From the NCBI GenBank assembly GCA_965216155.1, contig CBDCFD010000007.1, positions 1-64,000 of the forward strand: a DNA stretch of 64,000 nt. Reading direction: 5' to 3'. The notes below the pieces were generated by a model. It was not told where the DNA came from, did not search any database, and saw only the letters and a list, made by a program, of their open reading frames with translations. This document shows positions 8,610 to 17,208 of the stretch, piece by piece (position 1 is the stretch's first letter; every line of letters begins with the position of its first letter). Source of the stretch: CATOSP01 sp965216155 (GTDB taxonomy: Bacteria; Chloroflexota; Dehalococcoidia; Lucifugimonadales; UBA3495). Position numbers and translations under genes: made by a program.

Positions 8610-8822
8610 ATGAACTCGACATACATGGCGGTGATCAAACAAAACACAGATTGGTGGATCGGTTGGGTGGAAGAGGTTCCTGGCGTGAACGCGCAGGCAG
8701 CCACCAAAGAAGAGCTATTGGAAGACCTGCGATCAGCGCTCACCGAAGCCTTGGAAATGAACCGGGCTGATGCGCTGAGAGCCGCCGAAAGCGACTATGA
8801 AGAGGTCTCCCTACAAGTGTGA
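8610..8822 (+). CDS. hicB: HicB-family antitoxin (short form)
   Basis: A protein of 70 aa matching the HicB partial RNase H fold: YMAVIKQNTDWWIGWVEEVPGVNAQAATKEELLEDLRSALTEALE. The start ATG 8610 follows GGAG; GTG 8601 is three codons longer. It lacks the C-terminal DNA-binding domain of full-length HicB. It overlaps the hicA start by 4 bp. It would neutralise the HicA RNase. Confidence 0.85.
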   Translation: MNSTYMAVIKQNTDWWIGWVEEVPGVNAQAATKEELLEDLRSALTEALEMNRADALRAAESDYEEVSLQV

Positions 8823-9010
8823 GACGCCGTAGTGTCCTCGCCTATCTCAGGTCTCATGGCTGCGAGTTGGTCCGAGAAGGTCGTAGGCACTCCTGGTGGG
8901 GGAATCCGGAGAATAATCGACGAACGGCGGTACCCAGGCACAACGAGATCGACGAGTTCCTCGTCCGAAAGATATGCCGTGACCTCGGCATTCCTGACAC
9001 CAGGCGGTAG
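8819..9010 (+). CDS. hicA: HicA-family mRNA interferase toxin
   Basis: A 63-aa protein starting at GTG 8819, in a GTGTGAG overlap with the hicB stop. It shows the HicA double-stranded-RNA-binding-like fold: LAYLRSHGCELVREGRRHSWWGN with the catalytic histidine segment (GRRHSW), then TAVPRHNEIDEFLVRKICRDLGI. The hicB-hicA order is the reverse of E. coli but common elsewhere. It is complete and in frame, unlike the second HicA at 63.6 kb. Confidence 0.87.
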   Translation: MRRRSVLAYLRSHGCELVREGRRHSWWGNPENNRRTAVPRHNEIDEFLVRKICRDLGIPDTRR

Positions 9011-9012
9011 AA

Positions 9013-9528
9013 ATGGAAATCCCTATAGACCCGTGGAAATTGCGTCCCTGGCGGCCGTCTGACGTGGATGCCCTCGTAAAGTACGCCAACAACTACGCGG
9101 TCTGGAGAAACCTGAGAGACACGTTCCCTCACCCCTACACGGCGAACGATGCCGAAGAGTGGGTCCAGTTGTCAATGCAGCGTGAACCTGCGATCAACCT
9201 GGCCATCGCCACTACAGATGAGCCTATCGGTGGCATCGGGATCAGGTTGCAGGAGGACGTCCACTTCAGGTCCGGTGAGGTGGGATACTGGCTCGGCGAG
9301 CCATTCTGGGGACAGGGTATTGCCACCAAGGCCCTGCGCGCGTTCTCAGAATACGCCTTCTCAAACTTCGACCTGGTCCGCCTCTACGCCATCGTGTTTG
9401 AGTGGAATCCCGCTTCGACTCGCGTGCTCGAGAAGGCCGGGTTCTCCTTCGAGGCGAGAATGCGGAAAAGCGCCACCAAGGACGGCACTACGATCGACGA
9501 ATTTCTGTACGCCCTGATTAAAGAATAG
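9013..9528 (+). CDS. GNAT-family N-acetyltransferase (RimJ/RimL type)
   Basis: A protein of 171 aa starting at ATG 9013, two bases after the hicA stop. It has an N-terminal WRPSDVDALVKYANN segment, GIGIRLQEDVHFRSGEVGYWLGEPFWGQGIATKAL with the acetyl-CoA pyrophosphate-binding loop (GQGIATKA), and WNPASTRVLEKAGF, all typical of RimJ/RimL and ribosomal-protein or small-molecule acetyltransferases. Substrate cannot be told. Proximity to hicBA may be chance. Confidence 0.88.
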   Translation: MEIPIDPWKLRPWRPSDVDALVKYANNYAVWRNLRDTFPHPYTANDAEEWVQLSMQREPAINLAIATTDEPIGGIGIRLQEDVHFRSGEVGYWLGEPFWGQGIATKALRAFSEYAFSNFDLVRLYAIVFEWNPASTRVLEKAGFSFEARMRKSATKDGTTIDEFLYALIKE

Positions 9529-9547
9529 GGCATGAGGAAACGCTAAC

Positions 9548-10786
9548 GTGACGCAACCAACCATCGACATCAGCCGCCTAAATCAAACGCTTCAAGAGCT
9601 TGGCGAGATAGGCGAGTCCCCCCTGGGAATGCAGCGGATCGCCTTCTCTCCTGAAGACATAGCCGGGCGCGAGTACACCATTTCGCTGATGCGGAAAGCC
9701 GGACTTGAAACACGCATCGACCCAGCAGGCAACATCATCGGCAGGAAGGAAGGCTCGGTTCCCGGACTCCCCGCCATCGCAATGGGGTCTCACACAGACA
9801 CCGTTCCCAGCGGAGGGAAGTATGACGGAGCCCTCGGGGTGATGGGCGCGGTCGAGTGCGTCTGGACCCTGGCCGACTCGGGCCGGTCTCTCCGCCACCC
9901 TGTGGAAGTGATCGTGTTTACCAACGAAGAGGGCACCCGGTTCCATCGCTGGCTCATCGGCAGCCGGGCTATGGCAGGACAACTGTTGCCCGAAGACCTG
10001 ACCGCAGTGGACGACGAGGGAGTAACCCTTGCCAGCAGGATGGCCGACATCGGCGGCGACCTATCCCGCGTTGAAGAGGCGCGCCGGGCCAAAGACGAGC
10101 TAGCGTCTTACTTCGAACTGCATATCGAGCAGGGCCCCGAGCTTTACCAGTCGGGCGTCCCGATCGGCGTGGTGACGGGAATCACTGGCAGGGGCATGTT
10201 CGAGGTGGAATTTCAAGGCAAGTCCAACCACGCCGGGACTACGCCCATGCCAGCTCGCCAGGACGCCCTGGTCAGCGCCTCGCGGCTGGTTCTGGAAGTA
10301 CAGCGGATCGCGGCGGACTCGGAAGTATGCCGGGTGGCCACGGCGGGCGCGATTCACGTCCATCCCAACGCGGTCAACGTGATTCCGGGACATGTACGGG
10401 TTGGGGTGGAGTTCCGCGATATCGCGATGGCGTCCCTGGATGCGGCGGAAGCAGAGCTGCGCAGGGCGGCGGAGGCCATCGCGTCGGGCGATCACGTATC
10501 GGTAGAGATACACCGCCAGCGCCAAACTGAGGGCGTGCCGATCACGCCCGAGATGCAGGCTATGGTGGAGGAGGCCGCCGCATTGTCCGGATTCGCCACT
10601 CAGCGGGTCCCATCCGGGGCGGGCCATGATGCCCAGGCGATAGCCGCCATTACCGGCATGGCCATGATATTTGTTCCGAGCGTGGACGGGATCAGTCACT
10701 CCCCGGAGGAATACTCGACCCCCGAAGCCTGCGGCAACGGGACTCAAGTGCTTTTGAACCTGCTGCTGCTCGCAGACCGGAAATAA
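9548..10786 (+). CDS. M20-family Zn hydrolase (N-carbamoyl amino acid / allantoate amidohydrolase type)
   Basis: A protein of 412 aa with GTG start at 9548. Metal ligands are in GSHTDTVPSGGKYDG (His, Asp) and FTNEEGTRF (Glu); a later ligand is in FELHIEQGP, and GAGHDAQ supplies the C-terminal His. These are the landmarks of the hydantoinase/carbamoylase group that hydrolyses N-carbamoyl-amino acids, ureidoglycolate or allantoate. It heads a plausible operon with CoxG, cyclase and an ABC transporter, suggesting uptake and hydrolysis of an amide or cyclic compound; the substrate is not determined. Confidence 0.9.
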   Translation: MTQPTIDISRLNQTLQELGEIGESPLGMQRIAFSPEDIAGREYTISLMRKAGLETRIDPAGNIIGRKEGSVPGLPAIAMGSHTDTVPSGGKYDGALGVMGAVECVWTLADSGRSLRHPVEVIVFTNEEGTRFHRWLIGSRAMAGQLLPEDLTAVDDEGVTLASRMADIGGDLSRVEEARRAKDELASYFELHIEQGPELYQSGVPIGVVTGITGRGMFEVEFQGKSNHAGTTPMPARQDALVSASRLVLEVQRIAADSEVCRVATAGAIHVHPNAVNVIPGHVRVGVEFRDIAMASLDAAEAELRRAAEAIASGDHVSVEIHRQRQTEGVPITPEMQAMVEEAAALSGFATQRVPSGAGHDAQAIAAITGMAMIFVPSVDGISHSPEEYSTPEACGNGTQVLLNLLLLADRK

Positions 10787-10810
10787 CGGCAAGCCACAGG
10801 GAGCAAGGCC

Positions 10811-11245
10811 ATGAAAGTATCGGGAATCTACACGTTCCAGTCCTCCCCTGAAAAGGTGTGGGCAGTCCTCACCGATCCGGCGGTATTGGCAAGTTGTATC
10901 CCCGGCTGCTCCGGCCTGGAACCACTGGGAGAGGATGAATACCAGGCTTCGGTGTCGGTCGGTGTCGGCCCCGTCCGCGGTAACTACAACGCGAAAATAA
11001 CTCTCCGGGACCTGGTCCCCCCCGCGTCCTACCGGCTGGTGGTGGAGGGCAACGGCCCCTCCGGGTTCGCCAGCGGGGAAGCCACTATCCGGCTGTCGGG
11101 GCAGGGAGAGCAGACATCGGTGGAAGTGGACAGCGATGCCCAAGTGGGTGGCACGGTGGCGAGAGTGGGGCAGCGGCTCATGGGCAGTGTGGCCAAGATG
11201 ATGATGGACCAATTGTTCAGTTGTTTAAGAGAGAAGGCGGCCTAG
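10811..11245 (+). CDS. CoxG-like SRPBCC-domain protein
   Basis: A 144-aa protein with the START/SRPBCC fold: FQSSPEKVWAVLTDPAVLASCIPGC ... VGPVRGNYNAKITLRD ... SGFASGEATIRL. This is the carbon monoxide dehydrogenase subunit G family, which helps recruit Mo-Cu CODH to the membrane but is also common beside unrelated catabolic genes. No CODH is next to it here; the Mo hydroxylase is 22 kb away. The start is ATG 10811 with GGGAGC upstream. It is 24 bp after the hydrolase. Confidence 0.88.
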   Translation: MKVSGIYTFQSSPEKVWAVLTDPAVLASCIPGCSGLEPLGEDEYQASVSVGVGPVRGNYNAKITLRDLVPPASYRLVVEGNGPSGFASGEATIRLSGQGEQTSVEVDSDAQVGGTVARVGQRLMGSVAKMMMDQLFSCLREKAA

Positions 11246-11265
11246 CCATGAAAGGAGGATAACTC

Positions 11266-12183
11266 ATGGAGCGAAGGATACCGACCAGGGAAGAGGTCCT
11301 CGGATACTTGAAAGACGACCGTAACTGGGGCCGTTGGGGGAACGACGACCAGGTGGGCGCGGTAAATATGGTCACTGACGAGAAGCGGGCCTGCGCCGCC
11401 CGGCTTGTGCAGAAAGGCCGGGCCGTGTCCTTGAGCAGGGAGTTCCCCGTCACTCCGGCGGCCAATAACCCCACTCCGGCTTTACATTACATGCGCCGGG
11501 GCGCCCGCCCCAACGGCGGAGGCTCAGCGACGGACTTCTACGGGATTTCCTACCACGGACAGGCAACGACCCATTTAGACGCCCTCTGCCACGTTTGGGA
11601 CGGCAACGGCATGTGGAATGGCAGAAACGCCGACGACGTGATCGAATTCGACGGCGCAAAGTGGGGTTCAGTCGAACACTGGAAAGAGGGGATCATCACC
11701 CGCGGCGTGCTCCTCGATGTTCCCAGGTTCAGAGGCGTGGACTTCGTGACCCAGGAGGAGCCCATCCACGGTTGGGAACTGGAAGATGTGGCCCAGGCCG
11801 AGGGAATAACCCTCTCCCCCGGAGACGCAATTTGTGTCTACGGCGGGCGCGAAGCCTGGAACAGGGTCAATCCCCTGTGGGGGTCGGACCCCAACGGGCA
11901 CCGGGCCGGGCTGCACGCTTCCTGCCTGAAGTTCCTCCGGGAGTCCGATTGTTGCCTGCTGGTGTGGGACATGATGGACTACCAACCCAACGGTTACGAC
12001 CTGCCCTGGTCGGTCCACGGTTCCATCTTCGCCTACGGTATAGGGCTTTTGGACAACGCTCTTCTCGAACCGTTGGCAGAAGTATGCGCCGAAGAAGGGC
12101 GCTGGGAGTTCATGATAACCGTAAACCCGCTGCTGGTCGTGGGCGGCACAGGATCACCGGTAAACCCGATTGCCCTTTTGTAG
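11266..12183 (+). CDS. Cyclase-family (kynurenine formamidase-like) hydrolase
   Basis: A 305-aa protein of PF04199. The metal-binding motif is altered from the usual HxGTHxDxxxH to YHGQATTHLDALCH; His, Asp and the final His remain. Start ATG 11266 follows AAAGGAGG. Family members open cyclic amides or formamides and are widespread in Chloroflexota. Grouping with the carbamoylase-type hydrolase and CoxG suggests a ring-amide pathway, but no specific substrate can be given. Confidence 0.85.
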   Translation: MERRIPTREEVLGYLKDDRNWGRWGNDDQVGAVNMVTDEKRACAARLVQKGRAVSLSREFPVTPAANNPTPALHYMRRGARPNGGGSATDFYGISYHGQATTHLDALCHVWDGNGMWNGRNADDVIEFDGAKWGSVEHWKEGIITRGVLLDVPRFRGVDFVTQEEPIHGWELEDVAQAEGITLSPGDAICVYGGREAWNRVNPLWGSDPNGHRAGLHASCLKFLRESDCCLLVWDMMDYQPNGYDLPWSVHGSIFAYGIGLLDNALLEPLAEVCAEEGRWEFMITVNPLLVVGGTGSPVNPIALL

Positions 12184-12340
12184 CACCGGCATGGTCATCA
12201 GATTGTAACAAAACCGTCGAATCTTACCTATTGACTGGACGAATCTCGGCAGTTTATAGCACATCGGATTTTGAGGGAAGCCTTGTTGACCCGGTGGAAG
12301 TCCAAGCTTGCTTAATCAATACAGAGGTTCCCTCAATGGA

Positions 12341-12385
12341 GGTGGGGCTAACGCCCCTACGGTTCCGTAGAGCGTTAGCCCCACC
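12341..12385. repeat. Long perfect hairpin upstream of the binding-protein gene
   Basis: GGTGGGGCTAACGC (12341-12354) is exactly inverted at 12372-12385, and inside it CTACGG pairs with CCGTAG. The result is a near-continuous 20-bp stem. No T-run follows on either strand, so a simple terminator is unlikely. It may be a small mobile palindrome or a structured leader. It lies between the cyclase stop and the ABC binding-protein gene. Confidence 0.6.
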
Positions 12386-12445
12386 ACGAACGGATCTGCG
12401 AAAATCCCACGCGCAGGGCAGCGCCCCCAATTAGAAGGACTGAAT

Positions 12446-14293
12446 ATGAGCCACCGATGGATCCCAAGCCCCCAACTGTGGGCATTCCCTATTCTCGCGC
12501 TAGTCATTATCGTTGCGGTGGCCTGTGGAGCCGCGGAGGAGCCAGCGAACGAAGCTGTCGCCAAACCGGCAACCAGTGCCCCGGTAGTTCGGTTCCCAAG
12601 GAAGAGACCAGTCCCACTGCAGCCGTTCAGCCCACGACCGCCCCAGCGGATGCCTCTCCGATGGAGGGGCCGCGAGGGACCCTAACATTTGGTTTGCCCT
12701 TGGTTCCTCCTTTCCACGTCTTTCCGACAGTGACAGAAGGGGCAGGGTATCACCATAACGGCTTCACTACAGGTGAAACTCTTCTTTACATGAACGAACA
12801 GAAGGAGATCATCCCCAGGTTGATCAAGGAATGGAGCGTCGCACCCGACGCGACCACCTGGACATTCAAACTCGAGGAGGGTGTTCAGTTCCACAAGGGT
12901 TACGGGGAGATGGACGCCGACGGCGTCATCTGGAGCATGATGATCAGCGGTGGCGAGAGCTCCAGGGTGGCCTACAACAGCCATATCAGGAGGCTCTGGG
13001 GTATTGGAGGGGATGTCAAAGAGGGTACGACCGTCCACCGGGAAGATTGACGAAGGGCGCACCAAGGCGATAGACAAGTACACCATCCAGGTGAACACCG
13101 GATCGCCCCAGTACGACACTTTGAGCGTCCTCGCTTTCGTCCACATCAACATCTTCAGCCAGAAGCAGTTGGAGGACGTCGGCGTTGACGCGGCTAGCCG
13201 GAATATCGCCGCCACTGGTTCATGGGAGATCAAGGAGCACAAGGGCGACCAGTTCACCCGATGGGCCGCGGTGCGCGACCACTGGCGGAAGACACCCGAG
13301 TTTGCCGAAATGGTATGGCAGCACATTCCCGAGGAATCCACCCGTATAGCCAACTTCCAGACCGGCAAACTCACCGCTATGGAGATGAACCTCGACTCGA
13401 TTCCTGCAGTTGCGGACGTGCCAGGCACCAGCCTTATGCGGATAGCCGGCGGCAGCGCCGTCAGCTTGTCCTTCTACGGCAACTACTATGTCGGGATTGA
13501 GAACGGCGTCCGTTCGGCGGAACACCTGGAGAGAGTCCCGGGGTACGATGCTTCCCTGCCTTGGATTTCCGGAAATGAGGACCCCAACTCCGAGGAATGG
13601 AAGACGGCCGCCAAGGTACGCACTGCGCTGTCCATCGCCATAGACCGCCAGCTAATCACTGATACCCTGTTGAGCGGCGAGGCGATCCCCGATCCCCTGC
13701 CGGCGTGGGCGTTCCACCTGGACAAACTCCCGCCGGAATACAGGCAGTGGGAGTACAACCCGGACAAAGCCAAGCAACTACTCGCTGAAGCGGGCTATCC
13801 CGATGGGTTCAATATCGACCTGACACCTCTGGGCGGCTCTAATTATCTCGAAGTGACTGCCGCCATAGCCCAGATGTGGGCCGAGATTGGGGTCACCTCC
13901 AACCAGCAGAACATGCCCTACAAGACCTTCCGTCCAGGCATCGTGACCCGCACCTACAACCAAGCATACCAGCACACTCATGTCGCTGTCGATCCTCTGG
14001 ACCGTTGGGCCGTCGCATTCAATCACGAGAGCGCCTGGAACTTCGGGGTGGACCACCCATTCCTGCGGGACACCATGAAGCGGGCCCAGGGCACCGTGGA
14101 CAGCGCCGAGCGATTTGCGATCATGGCCGAGGGGGCCAAGTTCCTGTACGACAACGCCCTGGCAGTTGGACTCTACGCCCAGAACCTGGTCTTCCCCCTT
14201 GATGGCAACACGGCCCCGTGGAACGAACACTTGAATTACGCCGAAACGCGCGACCTGACGGCGTTCGAACACGCTCCCAACCTCTCGAAATAG
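12446..14293 (+). pseudogene. Peptide/nickel-type ABC transporter substrate-binding lipoprotein, two frameshifts
   Basis: Solute-binding protein family 5. The product begins with a lipoprotein signal (MSHRWIP...VVAVAC, Cys about 27) in one frame. It switches frame near 12580-12600 (into SVPKEETSPTAAVQ... GPRGTLTFGLPLV) and returns to the first frame near 13040 (KIDEGRTKAIDKYTIQVNT onward). The long C-terminal part through 14293 has family features (AEAGYPDGF, ALSIAIDRQLI). The full length would be about 615 codons, normal for the family. Two compensating shifts could be assembly error or real decay; the neighbouring permease is also broken, which favours decay. Confidence 0.8.
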
Positions 14294-14358
14294 GGAGAGC
14301 GGGGTGTTAGGACACCCGGTTTGCCCCGGCTCCGGGCTTCATTGGTAGCTAAACGGCA

Positions 14359-14784
14359 ATGATCCTCACAATTGTTGGGCGCGTTGGGCTTGGACTGCTC
14401 CTTGCCCTCGTGCTCAGCTTTGTGGGAGTGTGGGTAGCTTGGGGCCTTTATTACTTCTTTACCGACACTTCCTCAAAGACAATACGGGACGCCATGTTCC
14501 TGTCTGGCGCGGGTATTGGGGCTGGATTGGCCGCGTCCCTGACGTAGCTGCGGCTAGACGGCAACCGGTTGCCGGCGCTCCTGCTCATTGGTGTTGTAGG
14601 ACTCGCTGGCGGTATTGCCGGCTCTTGGATCGGTTATCAATACGGACTGAACAAAGAGATCAAGTGTTGCGCCGAGCCTCCACTCAGCGCCTTTTCCTAT
14701 GCGGCGTTTGGCGCAACACTGGCGGCCAACGGGGGGACTCTCCTGCTTGGTGTGGTAAGAGAATTCGTCGCCTTCAGGCGATAG
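14359..14784 (+). pseudogene. Small membrane protein gene with in-frame amber codon
   Basis: Two stretches in the same frame, 14359-14544 and 14548-14784, are separated only by TAG at 14545-14547. Together they encode about 141 residues with four hydrophobic segments: LGLLLALVLSFVGVWVAW, AGIGAGLAASL, LLIGVVGLAGGIAGSWIGY and FGATLAANGGTLLLGV. A glycine-rich GxxxG pattern is frequent. I do not recognise the family. A TGG-to-TAG change is the simplest explanation. It sits between the binding-protein and permease genes and may be a later insertion in the operon. Confidence 0.5.
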
Positions 14785-14989
14785 GGCCAGTATTGGTTGC
14801 CTAACAATTGATGACCCTGGGCATGGTGAAATGCAGCAGTTTTTGATACGGCGATTTTTTCTGATGGTTGTCACCCTGTTCGCGGTGTCTATGATTATCT
14901 TCGTCATGGCCCGCGTGGGAGGTGACCCGAGATCGCTGCTCCTGGACGACCATGCAACTAAAGAGCAGTGGGAATTACTGGGAAAAGAG

Positions 14990-16420
14990 GTAACTGTTCA
15001 GACTGGGGCGAGTTGGGGTTGGGAGAGGATGGAGTTCAGGGCATGGTAGGGGTTGCAGCCTCGCAAGCGCCATGTGCCGAACAAGGAAGCGAGGATACTC
15101 TTGGTTTCGCTTCCCTGCTCCGAACGGGTCCCGCCGCTGATCTTCCGGCTCACCACCGTTGGGCGCAGGCTGCGCTCCGCCGCGTTGTTGTCCGCGCTCA
15201 CCCGGGGATCGGCGACGAAAGCGAACAACTCCGGCAAGAAGCGTTCCACCCGCTGGCACAGCACCCTCATGGGCGCATCGCCGTCCAGGTAAGGCTTGCA
15301 GATGGACCATAGCCGCTTCCGGCGCTGCTGTTGCAGCTTTACCCGCTGGGCCCGCTGCACCGTTTCCGGCAGGCCCGGGTCAGGGCCGGGATATGCCTGC
15401 GCCTGGTCATACACCTCCCGCACCTGGTGGGCCCATTCGGCCAGTCCTTGGTGTTGAGGGTATCGCTCCTTCAGTTGGTGGATGTCCCGCAGGAGATGGG
15501 TCCAACATCTCTGATGCAGCCCTTGATGCACGTTGTAAGCGCCGTAGAAGTCACTGACCAGCACCCCGTCAAACTCATCCCCCAACACCTCCGCAACCAC
15601 TTGCCTTCCCCGGCTGGCCCGGCGGAGGAAGTAACGTACTTCCGGATTGCTGAAGCTCCAGAGATACCCGTTGCGGCCATCTTCCCGCCAGCCTGTCTCG
15701 TCCCCATACACCACCGGACTGGCTCGAATCTCTTGCTGTAGCTGGTTGTACTCCTCCTGGCCTAGCCTGGCCACTCCACGCACCAAGGCCACCAGTTCCC
15801 CCACGCTAAGGCCCAGTCTGTAGCGCCACTTCAGGTAGCGTTGAATCACCCCATAGGGAAGCCGGCACTCCTCCCGGAGCACGCATACTTCCTGCTGGAC
15901 TGAGATTCCCACCCGTTGCCGCCCTACCGCGAGGGCGCTCCAATCCGGTTCCGGGGACCACCGCTGCCCGCACTTCCGGCAAGTGCGTTCCAACACCACG
16001 TGCTCAGTTACCCGCGCCCGCACCCGGGGTATGGTTATAATCTGGCGGCGCCGGCGCACCCTCCCGCCGGCCAGAGGGACCCGGCAACCGGGACAACTGG
16101 CCGTGGCGTGCTCTACCCTATGGGTCGGCTCCTCCCGACGCCGGACAAACCCGTGGGTACGCTTCTTGCGTTCTTTCTTGGAGCGGGCTGGCCGGTTGGC
16201 CTTGGCCCAAGAAGGTGGCTTCCTCTCCTTCAGTCCGGCATCCAGCGGCCTCTGTTGGCCTTCCAACTCTGCAATCCGGGCTTCCTGGGCCTCGATTAAG
16301 CTGATGAGTTGACCGATTATCTCAATCAATTCCTCCCGGGAAGCCCCGGCTAAATTCACAGGCAGTTTCATGCTCGTAGTCTATCTGGCTCATCAGATTT
16401 AGGCCAGTCTGAACAGTTAC
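14990..16420 (-). mobile_element. Complete IS66-family insertion sequence
   Basis: A 1431-bp element with perfect 17-bp terminal inverted repeats: GTAACTGTTCAGACTGG at 14990-15006 and its complement at 16404-16420. It is flanked on both sides by the direct repeat GAAAAGAG (14982-14989 and 16421-16428), the 8-bp target duplication expected for IS66. It carries only the transposase (TnpC) gene, without TnpA/TnpB, as in the single-ORF branch of the family. Exact ends and duplication suggest a fairly recent insertion. Confidence 0.96.
14998..16371 (-). CDS. tnpC: IS66-family transposase (TnpC)
   Basis: A 457-aa protein. An N-terminal leucine-rich coiled coil (LISLIEAQEARIAELEGQ) is followed by a basic region (KKERKKRTHGFVRRR) and a zinc-binding helix-turn-helix part with CPGC and CRKCG. 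The DDE catalytic domain shows YGDETGWR, LVSDFYGAY and DNNAAERSLRP. The C-terminal IS66 tail follows. The stop codon lies inside the left inverted repeat. It is full length and uninterrupted, so it is probably active. Confidence 0.95.
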   Translation of the reverse strand: MKLPVNLAGASREELIEIIGQLISLIEAQEARIAELEGQQRPLDAGLKERKPPSWAKANRPARSKKERKKRTHGFVRRREEPTHRVEHATASCPGCRVPLAGGRVRRRRQIITIPRVRARVTEHVVLERTCRKCGQRWSPEPDWSALAVGRQRVGISVQQEVCVLREECRLPYGVIQRYLKWRYRLGLSVGELVALVRGVARLGQEEYNQLQQEIRASPVVYGDETGWREDGRNGYLWSFSNPEVRYFLRRASRGRQVVAEVLGDEFDGVLVSDFYGAYNVHQGLHQRCWTHLLRDIHQLKERYPQHQGLAEWAHQVREVYDQAQAYPGPDPGLPETVQRAQRVKLQQQRRKRLWSICKPYLDGDAPMRVLCQRVERFLPELFAFVADPRVSADNNAAERSLRPTVVSRKISGGTRSEQGSETKSILASLFGTWRLRGCNPYHALNSILSQPQLAPV

Positions 16421-17208
16421 GAAAAGAGTTGGGGCTGGACAAACCCCTTTATTACCAGTACGCGATTTTCATGTCCGGCGTGTTGCGCGGCGATTTCGGG
16501 GAGTCCATCAGCCTTCGAAGGCCTGTCATGGAGGTAATCTCAGAGCGAATCTTGCCGACGGTCCAACTTGGCGGCGCCGCGTTCCTGCTAGCCCTGATCA
16601 TAGGGATCCCTCTGGGGGTGCTGTCGGCGGTCCGCAGAGGCGGCGTCTTCGACCAGTTTGGCTGAGCAATCGCCCTAATCGGACAGGCGGCACCCTCCTT
16701 TTGGCTGGGCATCATGTTCATTTTCTGGTTCTCGGTGGGCCTCGGACTCGTGCCGCCGTCCGGTCGGCAGGACTGGAACAGCTTCATTCTTCCAACTATT
16801 ACCCTGGCCTGGGGCGGGTTTCTGGCAGGCAGTTTGCGCCTTATGCGCTCAGCGATGCTTGACACCCTGGACTCTGAGTACGTGAAACTGGCCAGGGCCA
16901 AAGGCTTGTCCGGCCGGGCTATCATCTGGAAGCACGCCTTCCGCAACGCCCTGATCCCGCCGTTGACTCTGGCCGTGGTCTCTATGCCGGCGATCCTCAC
17001 GGGTTCAATTACCACCGAATTGGTCTTCGCCTGGCCGGGAATGGGCCAACTCGCGGTGCAGGCTCTCTTCTCCTCCGACTACCCTCTGATCCAGGGTCTC
17101 ACTATCATGTTTACCCTTGGCTATGTGTTCGTCGCGTTGCTGATTGACATCCTCTACGCTTACATAGACCCGAGAATCCGGTACTCTTAGATAGCCAGGA
17201 GAAATTAC

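Larger units (their letters stand above)
14831..17190 (+). pseudogene. ABC transporter permease (DppB type), split by IS66 element and with a nonsense TGA
   Basis: The N-terminal part (MQQFLIRRFFLMVVTLFAVSMIIFV..., 14831-14989) ends at codon GAG, and the frame resumes at 16429 as LGLDKPLYYQYAIFMSGVLRGDFGES. Removing the element plus one copy of the 8-bp duplication restores the DppB frame precisely. Further on, TGA at 16663-16665 interrupts FDQFG / AIALIGQAAPSFWLG at a position that is not a conserved cysteine, so this is a nonsense codon and not selenocysteine. The remainder has the EAA-loop region (RAKGLSGRAIIWKHAFRNALIP). The gene is doubly inactivated. Confidence 0.9.
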
